A program made the position numbers and the translations under genes. This document shows positions 33,619 to 43,334 of a stretch of DNA of 64,000 nt, in pieces. Source of the DNA: CALHVX01 sp051027215 (GTDB lineage Bacteria > Pseudomonadota > Gammaproteobacteria > Pseudomonadales > Azotimanducaceae); assembly GCA_051027215.1 (NCBI GenBank), contig JBPCXR010000268.1:1-64000 (forward strand), given 5' to 3'. The notes beneath the pieces were generated by a model. It was not told where the DNA came from. It did not search any database and was given only the letters and a program-made list of their open reading frames with translations. Position 1 is the first letter of the stretch; the number at the start of each line of letters is the position of its first letter.

Positions 33619-35571
33619 TTAGCGATCGTTATTGAGCGGCAGGCGCTTGCCCTCGACCACGTCATCCAAGTCTTCGTAGCCGGCTCCCCGCGTCCGGATT
33701 TCCACTTCCCAGATGTTGCTGTATTTGCGGTTGGTGACTTCGTTGGCATCTTTTTTGTTGCGAATCACACTGGGCCGCAAGAATACCAATAAGTTTCGCT
33801 TGGTGTGGGACTTGTTCTTAGACCTGAACAGGTGGCCGAGGACGGGAATATCGCCCAGCAGCGGCACCTTGCGGGTGGAGTCGGAGATGTCATCCTGCAT
33901 CAAGCCGCCAAGCACAATGGTCTGCTTGTCGTTAGCCAGAATGGTTGTGTCGATGGTGCGTTTGGAGGTGACCACGTCGGAGAACCCGTCAGCGCCGATG
34001 GGGATGCCGGAGTCGACCACGTTGGTGACTTCCTGGGCGACTTCTAGGCGCACCGCATCCCCGTCATGCACATGTGGGGTTACAGTTAGCTGCAGTCCGA
34101 CGTCCTCACGCTGAATCGTGGTGAAGGGGTTGTTGACGCCGTCTGCGGCCGTGGTAAACGAACCGGTTCGGAACGGAACTTCGTTACCGACCACAATCTT
34201 CGCTTCCTGATTGTCGAGGGTTAGTATGCTCGGGGTTGAGAGTAGGTTGGCATCGGTGTTGGTCGCGAGCGCTTGTATGACCGCGCCAAAAGATACACCG
34301 CCCGCATCGATTTTCGCTGCTGCGATCGTTGGGCTGGAGATGCTCCCAATGCCCGAAATAACGTCGATGCCGTCGCCGTCTTCATTGACAATGCCGCTAA
34401 GCAAGGAGCCGACAGTGCCGTTTAACGTGGTGCTTGCTAATGGCACTGTCTGACCTGATTCGTCTGCTATAGCCATCTCAACGCCATAGGTCGAAGTGTC
34501 ACTAATAGATATCTCAACAATGGCGGCTTCGATCAACACCTGTGAACGCCGAATGTCCAAAGCTTTGACCAGCTCCTTTATCTCCGCGATCTTCCCCGGG
34601 TCTGCCTTAACTACGATGGCGTTCAGCGACTCGTCGGCCTGAATGTTGGTTTGTTGAGCGCCATCCTCTTCACCGCCACCGGGCGTACTCGATAAACCGT
34701 TTAGAATTTCAGCCACTGCCGTCGCCTCTGCATGGCGCAGGGGTATGACTTGGGTGGAGCCGGACGCTGTGGTCGGTTGATCCAATTTGTCGACCAGTTT
34801 CAGTACTTCTGCGACGGGTCGAGATTTGCCTTTCACAATCAGGGTGTTGTTGCGCTCGTTGGCAATCAGGGTAATCTTCTGAGGACCTTTAGCGCCGCGG
34901 CCGATCTGATCTGGCGCGACACGCTCGAGCAGCGCAACCACAGTGCCCACCCACGCATCCTTCATGGGTACCACGATCATCTCATCTTCGTCCGCGACAT
35001 CGATTTGGCGGATAATGCGCATCAACCGAATGATATTGTCGGCGTGATCACTGATGATAACGATGTTTGGCTGGGCCACCGCGGCGATATGCCCGTACTG
35101 GGGAATGAGCGGGCGCAAAATCTTCATTAGTTCAGCGGAATCAACGTTCTGCGCGGCGACGACTCTAGTAACCAACTCCTCAGGAGATACCGCGCCTAGA
35201 TCACCACGCGCGCCCGGCGTTTGTTTGCCCATGGCGTTCTGTTGAATGCGTACGACTTCGCCGGACTGGGTGGCGGTGAAATTGTGCACGCGCAACACTG
35301 AAAGAAACAATGCATAGACCGCATCGCGATCCATGCTGGTGTTGGACATGACGGTGACATTGCCCTTGAGCCGGGGATCGATGATGAAGGTCTTGCCGGT
35401 GATCTCAGCTACCTGAGAAACGAACTCGTGGATGTCGGCGTTCTTGATATTGATCTTCCAGGTTTGCTCCTGAGCCAACGTTGGGACGCTCAGCAGAAGC
35501 GCGCTGATAAAGACAACTGTGGCCCGTTGCAAGCGGGTGAAGTTCAAGGCCATGGCGATAAATTGGGTCAT
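33619..35571 (-). CDS. gspD: Type II secretion system secretin GspD
   Basis: The outer-membrane channel of the type II secretion system. A signal peptide (cleavage near residue 33, TLAQ) is followed by the N0 domain (IKNADIHEFVSQVAEITG) and the N1-N3 repeats. The secretin domain includes the EVPFRTG and VVDSGIPIGADGF segments, and the protein ends soon after the S domain. At 650 residues it is typical. ATG 35571 begins two bases after gspC; ATG 35553 is an alternative. Only the N, C and D genes of the system are here. Confidence 0.95.
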   Translation of the reverse strand: MTQFIAMALNFTRLQRATVVFISALLLSVPTLAQEQTWKINIKNADIHEFVSQVAEITGKTFIIDPRLKGNVTVMSNTSMDRDAVYALFLSVLRVHNFTATQSGEVVRIQQNAMGKQTPGARGDLGAVSPEELVTRVVAAQNVDSAELMKILRPLIPQYGHIAAVAQPNIVIISDHADNIIRLMRIIRQIDVADEDEMIVVPMKDAWVGTVVALLERVAPDQIGRGAKGPQKITLIANERNNTLIVKGKSRPVAEVLKLVDKLDQPTTASGSTQVIPLRHAEATAVAEILNGLSSTPGGGEEDGAQQTNIQADESLNAIVVKADPGKIAEIKELVKALDIRRSQVLIEAAIVEISISDTSTYGVEMAIADESGQTVPLASTTLNGTVGSLLSGIVNEDGDGIDVISGIGSISSPTIAAAKIDAGGVSFGAVIQALATNTDANLLSTPSILTLDNQEAKIVVGNEVPFRTGSFTTAADGVNNPFTTIQREDVGLQLTVTPHVHDGDAVRLEVAQEVTNVVDSGIPIGADGFSDVVTSKRTIDTTILANDKQTIVLGGLMQDDISDSTRKVPLLGDIPVLGHLFRSKNKSHTKRNLLVFLRPSVIRNKKDANEVTNRKYSNIWEVEIRTRGAGYEDLDDVVEGKRLPLNNDR

Positions 35572-35573
35572 AG

Positions 35574-36497
35574 TTACTTCAACGATGCGGTGACGTAAAA
35601 GCGGCGTGAGCCGCGCTGTACCTCGAGTCGTGCAGATCCTTGTGCAAGTAAGCTGTTCATTTGTAATTGATCCTGCTGGACATTGCCAACGGGCTGACCG
35701 TTCACAGATAAAATCACGTCGCCGGATTTCAGCCCGGTTCGGCTTAAATAGGGGGAGCTGGCCAGATTTCCTAGCTGGTAGCCCCCGCCTTGCGCTCCTG
35801 AGACCGGCTTCACGCCGAGCTCGTTGAGCAGTCCCTCGGGATCCTCTGTGAGCTTGTCACGATACGCTTCCAAAAATTCCCGGGGGGTACGAGGCTGTCG
35901 TTCTGCGACGGACTCCCCATAAGAAGCGTCGCCTCCGTCGCTCTCCGTGGCCTCGTTGCCGGGGACTGTTGCATCCTCTTCATGGGGATCGGCGACGAAA
36001 CCACTACTAAGGGTGGTGAACTCCAATTTCTCATTGATACCACCGCGGCGCAGAATAATGTGGGTGCCATACACTTCCACCAAGGTGGCATTACCTGGAA
36101 CGTCTTCACCCACTGCATACAGCTTGCCCGCCTTGTTCTTCTGGGCGACGATTGCCGCAGAATCTTCAGGTACCTCTGCCACGAATACCCCGTGCAGCTC
36201 CAACGGCAGACGGGTAACTTCAACATCGGTTTGGTCTGCCTGGGCCACTGCTTCTTGCACGAACTCGCCAAAAAGGTGCTTGTTGGCAACTGTGTTGACA
36301 TTAAATGGTTGACGCAGGGCGCCACTATTAGGTGTGGGCACAGGGCTAGTCTTGGCGGAGGCCATAGCGGAGGTGCTGGCTGGATCGGCAACAAAGTACA
36401 GCACGCCTGTTGCCAGGGTGTAGGCAATTCCCACGACGATGAGCCAGCGCGCCAGTTCGGCGGCCCTGGGTAGCCATTGATTCAATACTGCGGTCAT
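35574..36497 (-). CDS. gspC: Type II secretion system protein GspC
   Basis: An inner-membrane component that contacts the secretin and selects substrates. One membrane helix near residues 18-37 is followed by the HR domain (HLFGEF; LELHGVFVAEVPEDSAAIVAQK in two strands). A linker rich in acidic residues and a C-terminal PDZ domain (LKSGDVILSVNGQPV) complete it. At 307 residues it is of usual length for the PDZ form. It lies between gspN and gspD in one direction. Confidence 0.92.
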   Translation of the reverse strand: MTAVLNQWLPRAAELARWLIVVGIAYTLATGVLYFVADPASTSAMASAKTSPVPTPNSGALRQPFNVNTVANKHLFGEFVQEAVAQADQTDVEVTRLPLELHGVFVAEVPEDSAAIVAQKNKAGKLYAVGEDVPGNATLVEVYGTHIILRRGGINEKLEFTTLSSGFVADPHEEDATVPGNEATESDGGDASYGESVAERQPRTPREFLEAYRDKLTEDPEGLLNELGVKPVSGAQGGGYQLGNLASSPYLSRTGLKSGDVILSVNGQPVGNVQQDQLQMNSLLAQGSARLEVQRGSRRFYVTASLK

Positions 36498-36523
36498 GTT
36501 CGTCCTTTGTCCCCTAGAAGATC

Positions 36524-37249
36524 TTAGAAGACCTGCTGCTCGACCTCCAGAACCACCGCGTGATCCGGTTCACTGCCTGGCCATGGCATACCCACAATTT
36601 GTGTAAAGCGCCGGGTCAGTGAAACTTTGACGAATCCTGAATCCATCAGACGAAGAGTAAGCACCGGAAAATTAACGCCGTCTGAATAAATCGTCGCCAG
36701 TGGTAGATCGGCCTCATCCAAGCTCAAATCGGCCCGCATTGGCGGCAGCTGCTGGGTCGCTTGGCGTCCTTCTAAAGCATAGCTCACAATGCCGCCAGCC
36801 CAGTGGATCTGCCCATTTAGTGCGGTAACGCGCTGTTCAACCAGTTCGACGCTGACGGCCTCGGGCTCCAGCGCGCCTGACATCGACAGCTCATAGTCAG
36901 CCAGCAGCTGATTGATCAGCGCGGCCTGCACTTCGCCATTGGTGCTCGCATTGACGCTTTTGGTAGCGACAGCCACCTCACCGGTCAGTGCCAGGTTGGA
37001 ACCCGCCAGCTGGTAGCTTGCGGCCATACGCCCGCTGAGCAGTGCCGTTGGTTGAGCGCGCCAATGCAGATCGCCCAACGGTGTCTGTGCGACCGCCAGT
37101 AGCCCTTGACCTTGCCACAGCGTACCGCGCAACTGTTGCACATCGATGTCGGGCACAGTCGCCAGCGGCTGCTTCAGCAAGGTTGCTGGAGCCATGTAGA
37201 TCAGTAGCGCGATAATGACGACGATACCGACCAGCACATAGCGAATCAT
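36524..37249 (-). CDS. gspN: Type II secretion system protein GspN
   Basis: An accessory inner-membrane protein of the type II secretion system whose exact role is unclear. One N-terminal membrane helix (VLVGIVVIIALLIYMAPAT) is followed by a periplasmic domain with the family pattern LRGTLWQGQGLLA and LGDLHWRA. At 241 residues it has normal length. Its ATG overlaps the dapE stop by four bases, so its translation is coupled to a lysine-pathway gene. Confidence 0.88.
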   Translation of the reverse strand: MIRYVLVGIVVIIALLIYMAPATLLKQPLATVPDIDVQQLRGTLWQGQGLLAVAQTPLGDLHWRAQPTALLSGRMAASYQLAGSNLALTGEVAVATKSVNASTNGEVQAALINQLLADYELSMSGALEPEAVSVELVEQRVTALNGQIHWAGGIVSYALEGRQATQQLPPMRADLSLDEADLPLATIYSDGVNFPVLTLRLMDSGFVKVSLTRRFTQIVGMPWPGSEPDHAVVLEVEQQVF

Positions 37250-38406
37250 GTCGCTGACTCTAGCTGGATTAAAATTTCTTGGTAGATCTGTGCCAGCGGT
37301 GCTAAATCACTCACGCGTACACATTCATCAATCTTGTGGATGGTAGCGTTGCATGGCCCGAGCTCCACTACCTGGACACCCAACGGTGCAATGAAGCGAC
37401 CGTCAGAGGTACCACCCGAGGTCGATAGAGCCGGTGGGGCGCCGGTAACCTGAGCAATAGCCGCAGACACCGCGGCAGTCAGCGTCCCTCGCGGTGTTAG
37501 GAATGGCTCACCGGATAACGTCCACTCGAGCTCATAGTGCAGATCAAAGTGCGCGAGCAACTCAGCCACTCGTTGCTTTAAGCCTTCCGCCGTTTGTTCA
37601 GTGCAAAAGCGAAAATTAAACCAAGCTTCTACCTGCCCTGGCACCACATTGCTGGCCCCGGTCCCACCATTGATGTTAGAGATTTGCAGGCTGGTAGCGG
37701 GATAGTAGTCATTGCCTTCATCCCACACGGTGTTTGCCAGTTCTGCCAGTGCTGGTGCTAGCGCGTGGATCGGATTGCTGGCCAGTTCTGGGTAAGCAAC
37801 ATGCCCCTGTTTGCCGATGGCAGTTAGATGCGCATTGAGCGAGCCGCGGCGGCCGTTGCGCACTACATCACCCAGGTGCTGCGAAGAAGAAGGCTCGCCG
37901 ACGATACAGTAGTCTGGGCACTGGCCGCGCTCGCGCAGCAACTCGACTACTCGCACTGTGCCGTCCACCGCAGGGCCTTCCTCGTCACTGGTGATCAGAA
38001 AGCCAATTTGCAAACGCGGAGTGCTGCTACTGAGCAATTGTTCGCAGGCGACGACCATGGCTGCGAGGCTCGCTTTCATGTCCGCAGCGCCGCGCCCATA
38101 AAGAAAGCCGTCTTTGATTTGAGCGGCGAAGGGGTCTACCGACCATTGTGAGCGCGGACCGGTGGGTACTACGTCCGTATGCCCGGCGAATATCACCCAT
38201 GGCCCAGCGTCGCCCCAAGTGGCCCAGAGATTGTCCACTGCGCCGTAGCGCAGGTGCTCGATCTCGAATCCTAGTGGCGCTAAGCGCTCGGCGATTAAGC
38301 GCTGACAGCCGCCATCGTCTGGCGTTACGCTGGGACATTGCACCAGCGTTTGGGTCAACGCTAGTACTGCATCGGCCAGCGGTTCAGTTGTGCGCGTGGA
38401 GGGCAT
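37246..38406 (-). CDS. dapE: Succinyl-diaminopimelate desuccinylase
   Basis: Removes succinate from N-succinyl-LL-diaminopimelate in lysine and peptidoglycan synthesis. The dizinc peptidase motifs are visible: GHTDVVPTG, GRGAADMK and TSDEEGPAVDG. The last ligand is in PCNATIHKIDE near the C-terminus. At 386 residues it is normal. The start overlaps the 3' end of dapD by 23 bases. Confidence 0.95.
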   Translation of the reverse strand: MPSTRTTEPLADAVLALTQTLVQCPSVTPDDGGCQRLIAERLAPLGFEIEHLRYGAVDNLWATWGDAGPWVIFAGHTDVVPTGPRSQWSVDPFAAQIKDGFLYGRGAADMKASLAAMVVACEQLLSSSTPRLQIGFLITSDEEGPAVDGTVRVVELLRERGQCPDYCIVGEPSSSQHLGDVVRNGRRGSLNAHLTAIGKQGHVAYPELASNPIHALAPALAELANTVWDEGNDYYPATSLQISNINGGTGASNVVPGQVEAWFNFRFCTEQTAEGLKQRVAELLAHFDLHYELEWTLSGEPFLTPRGTLTAAVSAAIAQVTGAPPALSTSGGTSDGRFIAPLGVQVVELGPCNATIHKIDECVRVSDLAPLAQIYQEILIQLESAT

Positions 38407-39400
38407 CGTTTAAGGCGATAGCTTTGCGATTGGTGCGGCATTCGACCCGGCCGTTGCGGGCGTTGCGAATGAATAGCAGGTCCGTCACGCCGGCCAGTTC
38501 TCGAGCCTTCACCATTTTCGCTTCGTTGCCGGCTTCATCCAGAACTTGTACCGGCGTGCCAGCGGTTATGTACAGACCGGCTTCGATGGTAGAGCGATCG
38601 CCTAGTGGAATACCGGTTCCGGCATTCGCGCCGATTAGGCAGTGCTCGCCAACGGTAATGCGAATCTCACCACCGCCAGAAAGTGTTCCCTGGGTGCTAG
38701 AGCTACCCCCAAGGTCGGAGTGAGCGCCGACCATAACACCCTGAGAGATGCGCCCTTCAATCATGCTCGGGCCAATGGTACCGGCGTTGAAGTTAACGAA
38801 ACCCTCGTGCATCACCGTGCTGCCATCGCCCAAGTAAGCACCGAGACGAACGCGAGAGCTGTCGGCAATGCGTACCCCAGTTGGGTTCACGTAGTTCGTC
38901 ATCTTCGGAAATTTGTCGATCGCGGTCACGTCCAGTGGCGCGCCCTGTAGGCGCGCGTGAATTTGCGCTTCGCTGATTTCGTCCACTGCCACAGGGCCTC
39001 TATTGGTCCACACCACATTTGGCAGTTGGGCGAAAATGTCCGAAAGGTTAAGGCTGTTCGGCAAAGCTAAGCGATGTGATAACAGGTGTAGCTTCAGATA
39101 CGCTGATGCTGTGCTGTCGATCGCTTGGTCTTGAGGCAAATTGCACAGAACTAAGGGCCGATCTGCTTCGGCCAAGAGCCGCGCAGCACGCTGGAGTTGG
39201 GCATCTGCAGTGATGTCGGCAAGGGTCGCGGCGGCCTCTGCGGAGACTTCCGTGGCACCTTTCTGGGCCTTGAGCCAATCCTGCTCGGCGCCGCTAGCCT
39301 GAACTCGAGGCGCGGGAAAGAAACAATCCAGCATCTGGCCGCTGCCAGCGTAACTTGCCAGGCCTAATCCGAAGGCGTTGAGAGACTGAGAGCTGTCCAT
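38384..39400 (-). CDS. dapD: Tetrahydrodipicolinate N-succinyltransferase, long form
   Basis: Succinylates tetrahydrodipicolinate, the step before DapC. The 338-residue length is that of the long pseudomonad and actinobacterial form, not the 274-residue enteric form. The C-terminal half shows the left-handed beta-helix of hexapeptide repeats (VRLGAYLGDGSTVMHEGFVN read in short turns, MIEGRISQGVMVG, GEHCLIGANAGTGIPLG). The order dapC, dapD, dapE on one strand groups three consecutive steps of the pathway. Confidence 0.94.
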   Translation of the reverse strand: MDSSQSLNAFGLGLASYAGSGQMLDCFFPAPRVQASGAEQDWLKAQKGATEVSAEAAATLADITADAQLQRAARLLAEADRPLVLCNLPQDQAIDSTASAYLKLHLLSHRLALPNSLNLSDIFAQLPNVVWTNRGPVAVDEISEAQIHARLQGAPLDVTAIDKFPKMTNYVNPTGVRIADSSRVRLGAYLGDGSTVMHEGFVNFNAGTIGPSMIEGRISQGVMVGAHSDLGGSSSTQGTLSGGGEIRITVGEHCLIGANAGTGIPLGDRSTIEAGLYITAGTPVQVLDEAGNEAKMVKARELAGVTDLLFIRNARNGRVECRTNRKAIALNDALHAHN

Positions 39401-39496
39401 GGTTCGCGATCCATGTCTATTTGCGGGCGCGGTAACCTATCACACCCGCTTTTTAAGGACACTGTTTGCCGTTGTGTGTGTAGCGCAAGCGAGCGG

Positions 39497-40699
39497 TCAT
39501 TGCTGGCAGCTGTGATCGGCAAATCGAGCGAGACGCGCTGCGGCCTCCCGACACTCCGTAAGGGGGGCGACCCAGGCAATACGGACATGGCCACTTCCTG
39601 GATTCGGATCGCCACGTCCCAGGAAAGATCCAGGCAGCACAGTGATGTGTTCCGATTCGAACAGTGCGCTGGCGAAGCTTACGTCGTCCCCAGGCACAGG
39701 TAGCCAATAAAAAAAGCCGCCTTCAGGGCTGTTTACGGAAAAACGTGGGGCCAGCACCGGCAGTACCGCATTGAACTTTTCGCGGTAGGCCAACCTGTTG
39801 GCGGCCACGTGGGCTTCATCTGCCCAAGCCAAGGCGCTTACTGCTTGAGTGTGCGCCGGTAGGGCGCAGCCCTGATAGGTTCGATACTTCAAGTACTGTG
39901 CCAGCAGTTCGGCGTTTCCGGCCACCAGACCGCTGCGTAGGCCGGGCAGGTTGGAACGCTTGGAAAGGCTGTTAAACACCAAGCAGCGATGAAACTCAGG
40001 ATCGCCTGCCGCTGCAGCTGCCTGCAACAAGCCAACGGGCGGTTGGGCTTCATCGGGGTAAATCTCCGAGTAGCACTCGTCGGAGGCGATGACAAAATCG
40101 TATTCGTGGGCCAGTGCCAGCAGCTTGCGTAGGTCTGTTTCGCTGGCTACTGCGCCGGTTGGGTTGCCAGGTGAGCACAGATACAGCAGTTCTAGATTGC
40201 GCCATGTGCTTGGGCTGATCCGCTCCCAATCCGGCTGATAGTTGCGCTCGCCGGTGCACGGCAAGTACAGCGGTTGGGCGTTGCCCATGAGCGCCGCGCC
40301 TTCGTAGATCTGGTAGAAAGGGTTCGGCAATCCGACGATTGCCGAGGAGCGTCTCGACAACAGGGCTTGAGCAACGGAAAACAGGGCTTCGCGCGTGCCT
40401 GCCACAGGTAACACCTGGCGCGCTGGATCGACGCGAATCCCATAACGGCGACTGAGCCACTGGGCCATAGCTTCGCGCAGCGCGTCGCTGCCCCGCGTAG
40501 TGGGGTAGGCGCCCAACGAAGCTCGCAAAGCGCTTGGTTCCGACAACGCTTTAACAACGAAATCGGGAGCTGGATGTTTGGGTTCGCCAAGGGAGAGCGC
40601 AATGTGAGGTTTATCTGCCGGTGCCGTCAGCGTGCCTTTCATTTGTGCAAGCCGTTCGAACGGATAGGCGTGCAAGCGCGCTAAGGCGGGATTAGTCAT
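39497..40699 (-). CDS. dapC: Succinyldiaminopimelate aminotransferase
   Basis: A class I PLP aminotransferase that makes N-succinyl-LL-diaminopimelate. The glycine-rich segment LGAYPTTRGSDALREAM, the CSPGNPTGAV motif and the PLP-lysine segment SLSKRSNLPGLRSG identify the family. The pathway neighbours dapD and dapE make DapC the best name. At 400 residues it is typical. Its start overlaps the glnD end by eight bases; a 96-base gap separates it from dapD. Confidence 0.93.
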   Translation of the reverse strand: MTNPALARLHAYPFERLAQMKGTLTAPADKPHIALSLGEPKHPAPDFVVKALSEPSALRASLGAYPTTRGSDALREAMAQWLSRRYGIRVDPARQVLPVAGTREALFSVAQALLSRRSSAIVGLPNPFYQIYEGAALMGNAQPLYLPCTGERNYQPDWERISPSTWRNLELLYLCSPGNPTGAVASETDLRKLLALAHEYDFVIASDECYSEIYPDEAQPPVGLLQAAAAAGDPEFHRCLVFNSLSKRSNLPGLRSGLVAGNAELLAQYLKYRTYQGCALPAHTQAVSALAWADEAHVAANRLAYREKFNAVLPVLAPRFSVNSPEGGFFYWLPVPGDDVSFASALFESEHITVLPGSFLGRGDPNPGSGHVRIAWVAPLTECREAAARLARFADHSCQQ

Positions 40700-43334
40700 T
40701 TAGCGCTTGCCGATCGAGTTCCTGGCGCACGTGGTTTTCGAGCTCGTAGATGGTTTGCTGATTGCGAATCGGCTGATTGTTCGCATCGACGATATGAAAG
40801 CTGTCTTCGACACGATCGCCTAAGGTGTTGATGCGGGCATCGGTCACCGACACTCCCAGCTTGATAAAGAGCAAGCCAATGCGTGCCAGGATCCCTGGCC
40901 TATCGGAAGCGACGATGGTGAGAACACTGTGGTCTGCGCTCGGCGGGGTTACCAGTTCCACCTCGGTGGGCCGAGTCAATTGCCTGACCCGGCGGTCGAG
41001 CCTACGTGAGCGGGTACTGTTGATTCTAGCCGGATCGCGCATGGCTTCTTCGAGTTTGCTCTTGATGCGTGCCCAGAGGACTTTGTCGTCGCCAATCTGA
41101 TTGCCGTCCGCGTCCAATACCACAAAGCGGTTGAAGCACTCGCCATCTGGACCGGTGAAAATGTTGGCTTCGAATACAGACAAGTTGAACCGGTCGAGGG
41201 TCACCATGGTCGCTGCAAACAGTTCTGGCTGATCCTGGCTGTAAGTGTATATCTGTGTTGCTCCGCCCTCGGCAAGCTGCTGGGTGAGATCGCGGATCAG
41301 CACCAGCGGCCCTTCGGCCAGGACATGCTGGTGCACCCGTAAACTCAACTCAGCAACTCCCCTGGGACTGTGCCGAAGGAAAAACTCGTCTTCCAAGATG
41401 CGCCACACGCGCTCGATATCGGCATCGCTCAAGCCTTTTGCGGTAAGGCGCTCTCGGGCCCAGGCCCGGCATTCATCAATGGCTTGTTGCCGATCCAATG
41501 GCGACTCCAGGCCACGTCTTAGGGCCCGTCTGGTCTCGCTGTACAGCTGTCTGAGCAAAGTGGCGCGCCAGCTGTTCCACAGGGTTGGATTGGTTGCATT
41601 GATGTCTGCAACGGTGAGGGCATACAGATAGTTTAAGCGGCGCTCAGATTGCACTTCGCCGGCAAACTCATGGATCACATCGGGATCGTAGATGTCCTTG
41701 CGCTGGGCAGTGCTCGACATCAACAGGTGTGAGCGAACTAGCCAATCCACCAAGTCGGTATCGCTGGCCGACAGACCGTGGCGCGCGCAGAAGGTACGGG
41801 CATCTTCGGCGCCTAGGGTGGAATGGTCGCCGCCCCGTCCTTTGCCTATGTCGTGGTACAGACCAGCCAAATACAGCAGCTCAATCTTGGCAATATTGCG
41901 TACGCAGTGGGAAGCCACCGGGAAGTCCTTTTTCGCACTGCGGTAGCGAAACAAGCGCATGTTCTTAATCACCTGCATGGTGTGGGCATCGACGGTGTAG
42001 ACATGAAACAAGTCGTGCTGCATTTGTCCGACCACGGCGCCGAACTCCGGTATATAGCGGCCAAGCACGCCATAGCGGCGCATGCGTGTGAGTTGGGATA
42101 CCAAGGTGTATGGGGCTTTCAATAGCTCAAGAAACAGCTTGGTGTTGCGTGGGTCGCTCCGAAAGTCGTCGTTGATCAGCTCGAGATTGTCGCGAATTTG
42201 ACGAATGGTTGCCGCGCGAACGCCGGAAATATCGCGCCTGTTTGCCATCACTACGAATATCTCTAGCATTGCACTGGGCTGTTGCGCGAAGAGCTCAGGG
42301 TCCACGGCTTCGATGTAATTGCCCCGTAGAGCAAATCGCTCGTTAATCGGTGTAGATTGCAATCGCTCTTTGCGGCGCACGATGGTCTCGTCGAAGTGCT
42401 GAAGCATGATGTCATTGACTTCGCGCAACGTTAGTACGTGGGTGTAGTACTGCTGCATGTAGCGCTCCACGCCCAAGCGCGCCTCGGTGTCCACGTATCC
42501 CAGGCGCTCGGCAAGCGCTCGCTGATACTCAAACTGCAGGCGTTCCTCCTTGCGCCCGGCTAGTAGGTGAAGCCCGAAACGCACCCAAAGCAGATAGCGT
42601 CTGCCGCCGGCGAACCAGGCGCTTTCTTGGCTGGTGAGTACGCCCTGGGCCTGCAATACCTCTGGATCTGCGGTGCCAAACTCACGAGCAAATACCCACA
42701 TTGCGGTATGCAGGTCTCGCAGTCCTCCTGGTGACTCTTTGACGTTGGGCTCGAGTTCATGCTCGGAATCCGCATAGTCGCTGTGCCGCTTGCGCTGCTC
42801 ATCGAGTTTTGCGTGGTAAAAAGCGGTGGCTGGCCATAACCGCTTGTGTGCAAGCACGCTCTGCAGCTTGTCGTCGATCTTCTCTGTAGTGCTCAGTGCC
42901 CGCCGCTCGAACATAGCAGTGGCGATGGTCAGATCATCTCGAGCAGTAGCTTTGATTTGTTTGAGGCCGCGTACACTATGCCCAACTTCGATATGCAGGT
43001 CGTACACGTCGTGCAGAAAGCCTTCTATCTGGGTGGCGTGCTGGTCCGGTTTTGGACCGACGATCAACAAATCGAGATCCGATTGAGGTAGCAACTCCTG
43101 GCGGCCGTAGCCACCTACGGCGTACAGTGCCAGCTCTGGGGTTGATACATGCTGATGCCATAGCTCGAGCAGCAGCGCGTCAACGAACTCGGTGCGCTCT
43201 GCAATCAAATCCAATACTTGGTCGTGATTCCAATAGCGCTCTGCCAGTTCCTGATCTTTGGCCGCGAGCCTTTCTTTGGGGGTAAGCGCAGAAGGCTCGT
43301 TAAAGTTGGGTGAGCGGGCGATGGGCTCCTTCAC
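40692..43334 (-). CDS. glnD: Bifunctional uridylyltransferase / uridylyl-removing enzyme GlnD
   Basis: Senses glutamine and modifies or demodifies the PII proteins that control nitrogen assimilation. The nucleotidyltransferase motif is in YAVGGYGRQELLPQSDLDLL (shown whole, about residues 70-90). The HD domain follows (LYHDIGKGRGGDHS), and two C-terminal ACT domains bind glutamine. I place the start at GTG 43334, which overlaps the map stop as GTGA and gives 880 residues; the frame open to 43406 runs into map. The order map-glnD-dapC is the pseudomonad one. Confidence 0.95.
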   Translation of the reverse strand: MKEPIARSPNFNEPSALTPKERLAAKDQELAERYWNHDQVLDLIAERTEFVDALLLELWHQHVSTPELALYAVGGYGRQELLPQSDLDLLIVGPKPDQHATQIEGFLHDVYDLHIEVGHSVRGLKQIKATARDDLTIATAMFERRALSTTEKIDDKLQSVLAHKRLWPATAFYHAKLDEQRKRHSDYADSEHELEPNVKESPGGLRDLHTAMWVFAREFGTADPEVLQAQGVLTSQESAWFAGGRRYLLWVRFGLHLLAGRKEERLQFEYQRALAERLGYVDTEARLGVERYMQQYYTHVLTLREVNDIMLQHFDETIVRRKERLQSTPINERFALRGNYIEAVDPELFAQQPSAMLEIFVVMANRRDISGVRAATIRQIRDNLELINDDFRSDPRNTKLFLELLKAPYTLVSQLTRMRRYGVLGRYIPEFGAVVGQMQHDLFHVYTVDAHTMQVIKNMRLFRYRSAKKDFPVASHCVRNIAKIELLYLAGLYHDIGKGRGGDHSTLGAEDARTFCARHGLSASDTDLVDWLVRSHLLMSSTAQRKDIYDPDVIHEFAGEVQSERRLNYLYALTVADINATNPTLWNSWRATLLRQLYSETRRALRRGLESPLDRQQAIDECRAWARERLTAKGLSDADIERVWRILEDEFFLRHSPRGVAELSLRVHQHVLAEGPLVLIRDLTQQLAEGGATQIYTYSQDQPELFAATMVTLDRFNLSVFEANIFTGPDGECFNRFVVLDADGNQIGDDKVLWARIKSKLEEAMRDPARINSTRSRRLDRRVRQLTRPTEVELVTPPSADHSVLTIVASDRPGILARIGLLFIKLGVSVTDARINTLGDRVEDSFHIVDANNQPIRNQQTIYELENHVRQELDRQALND

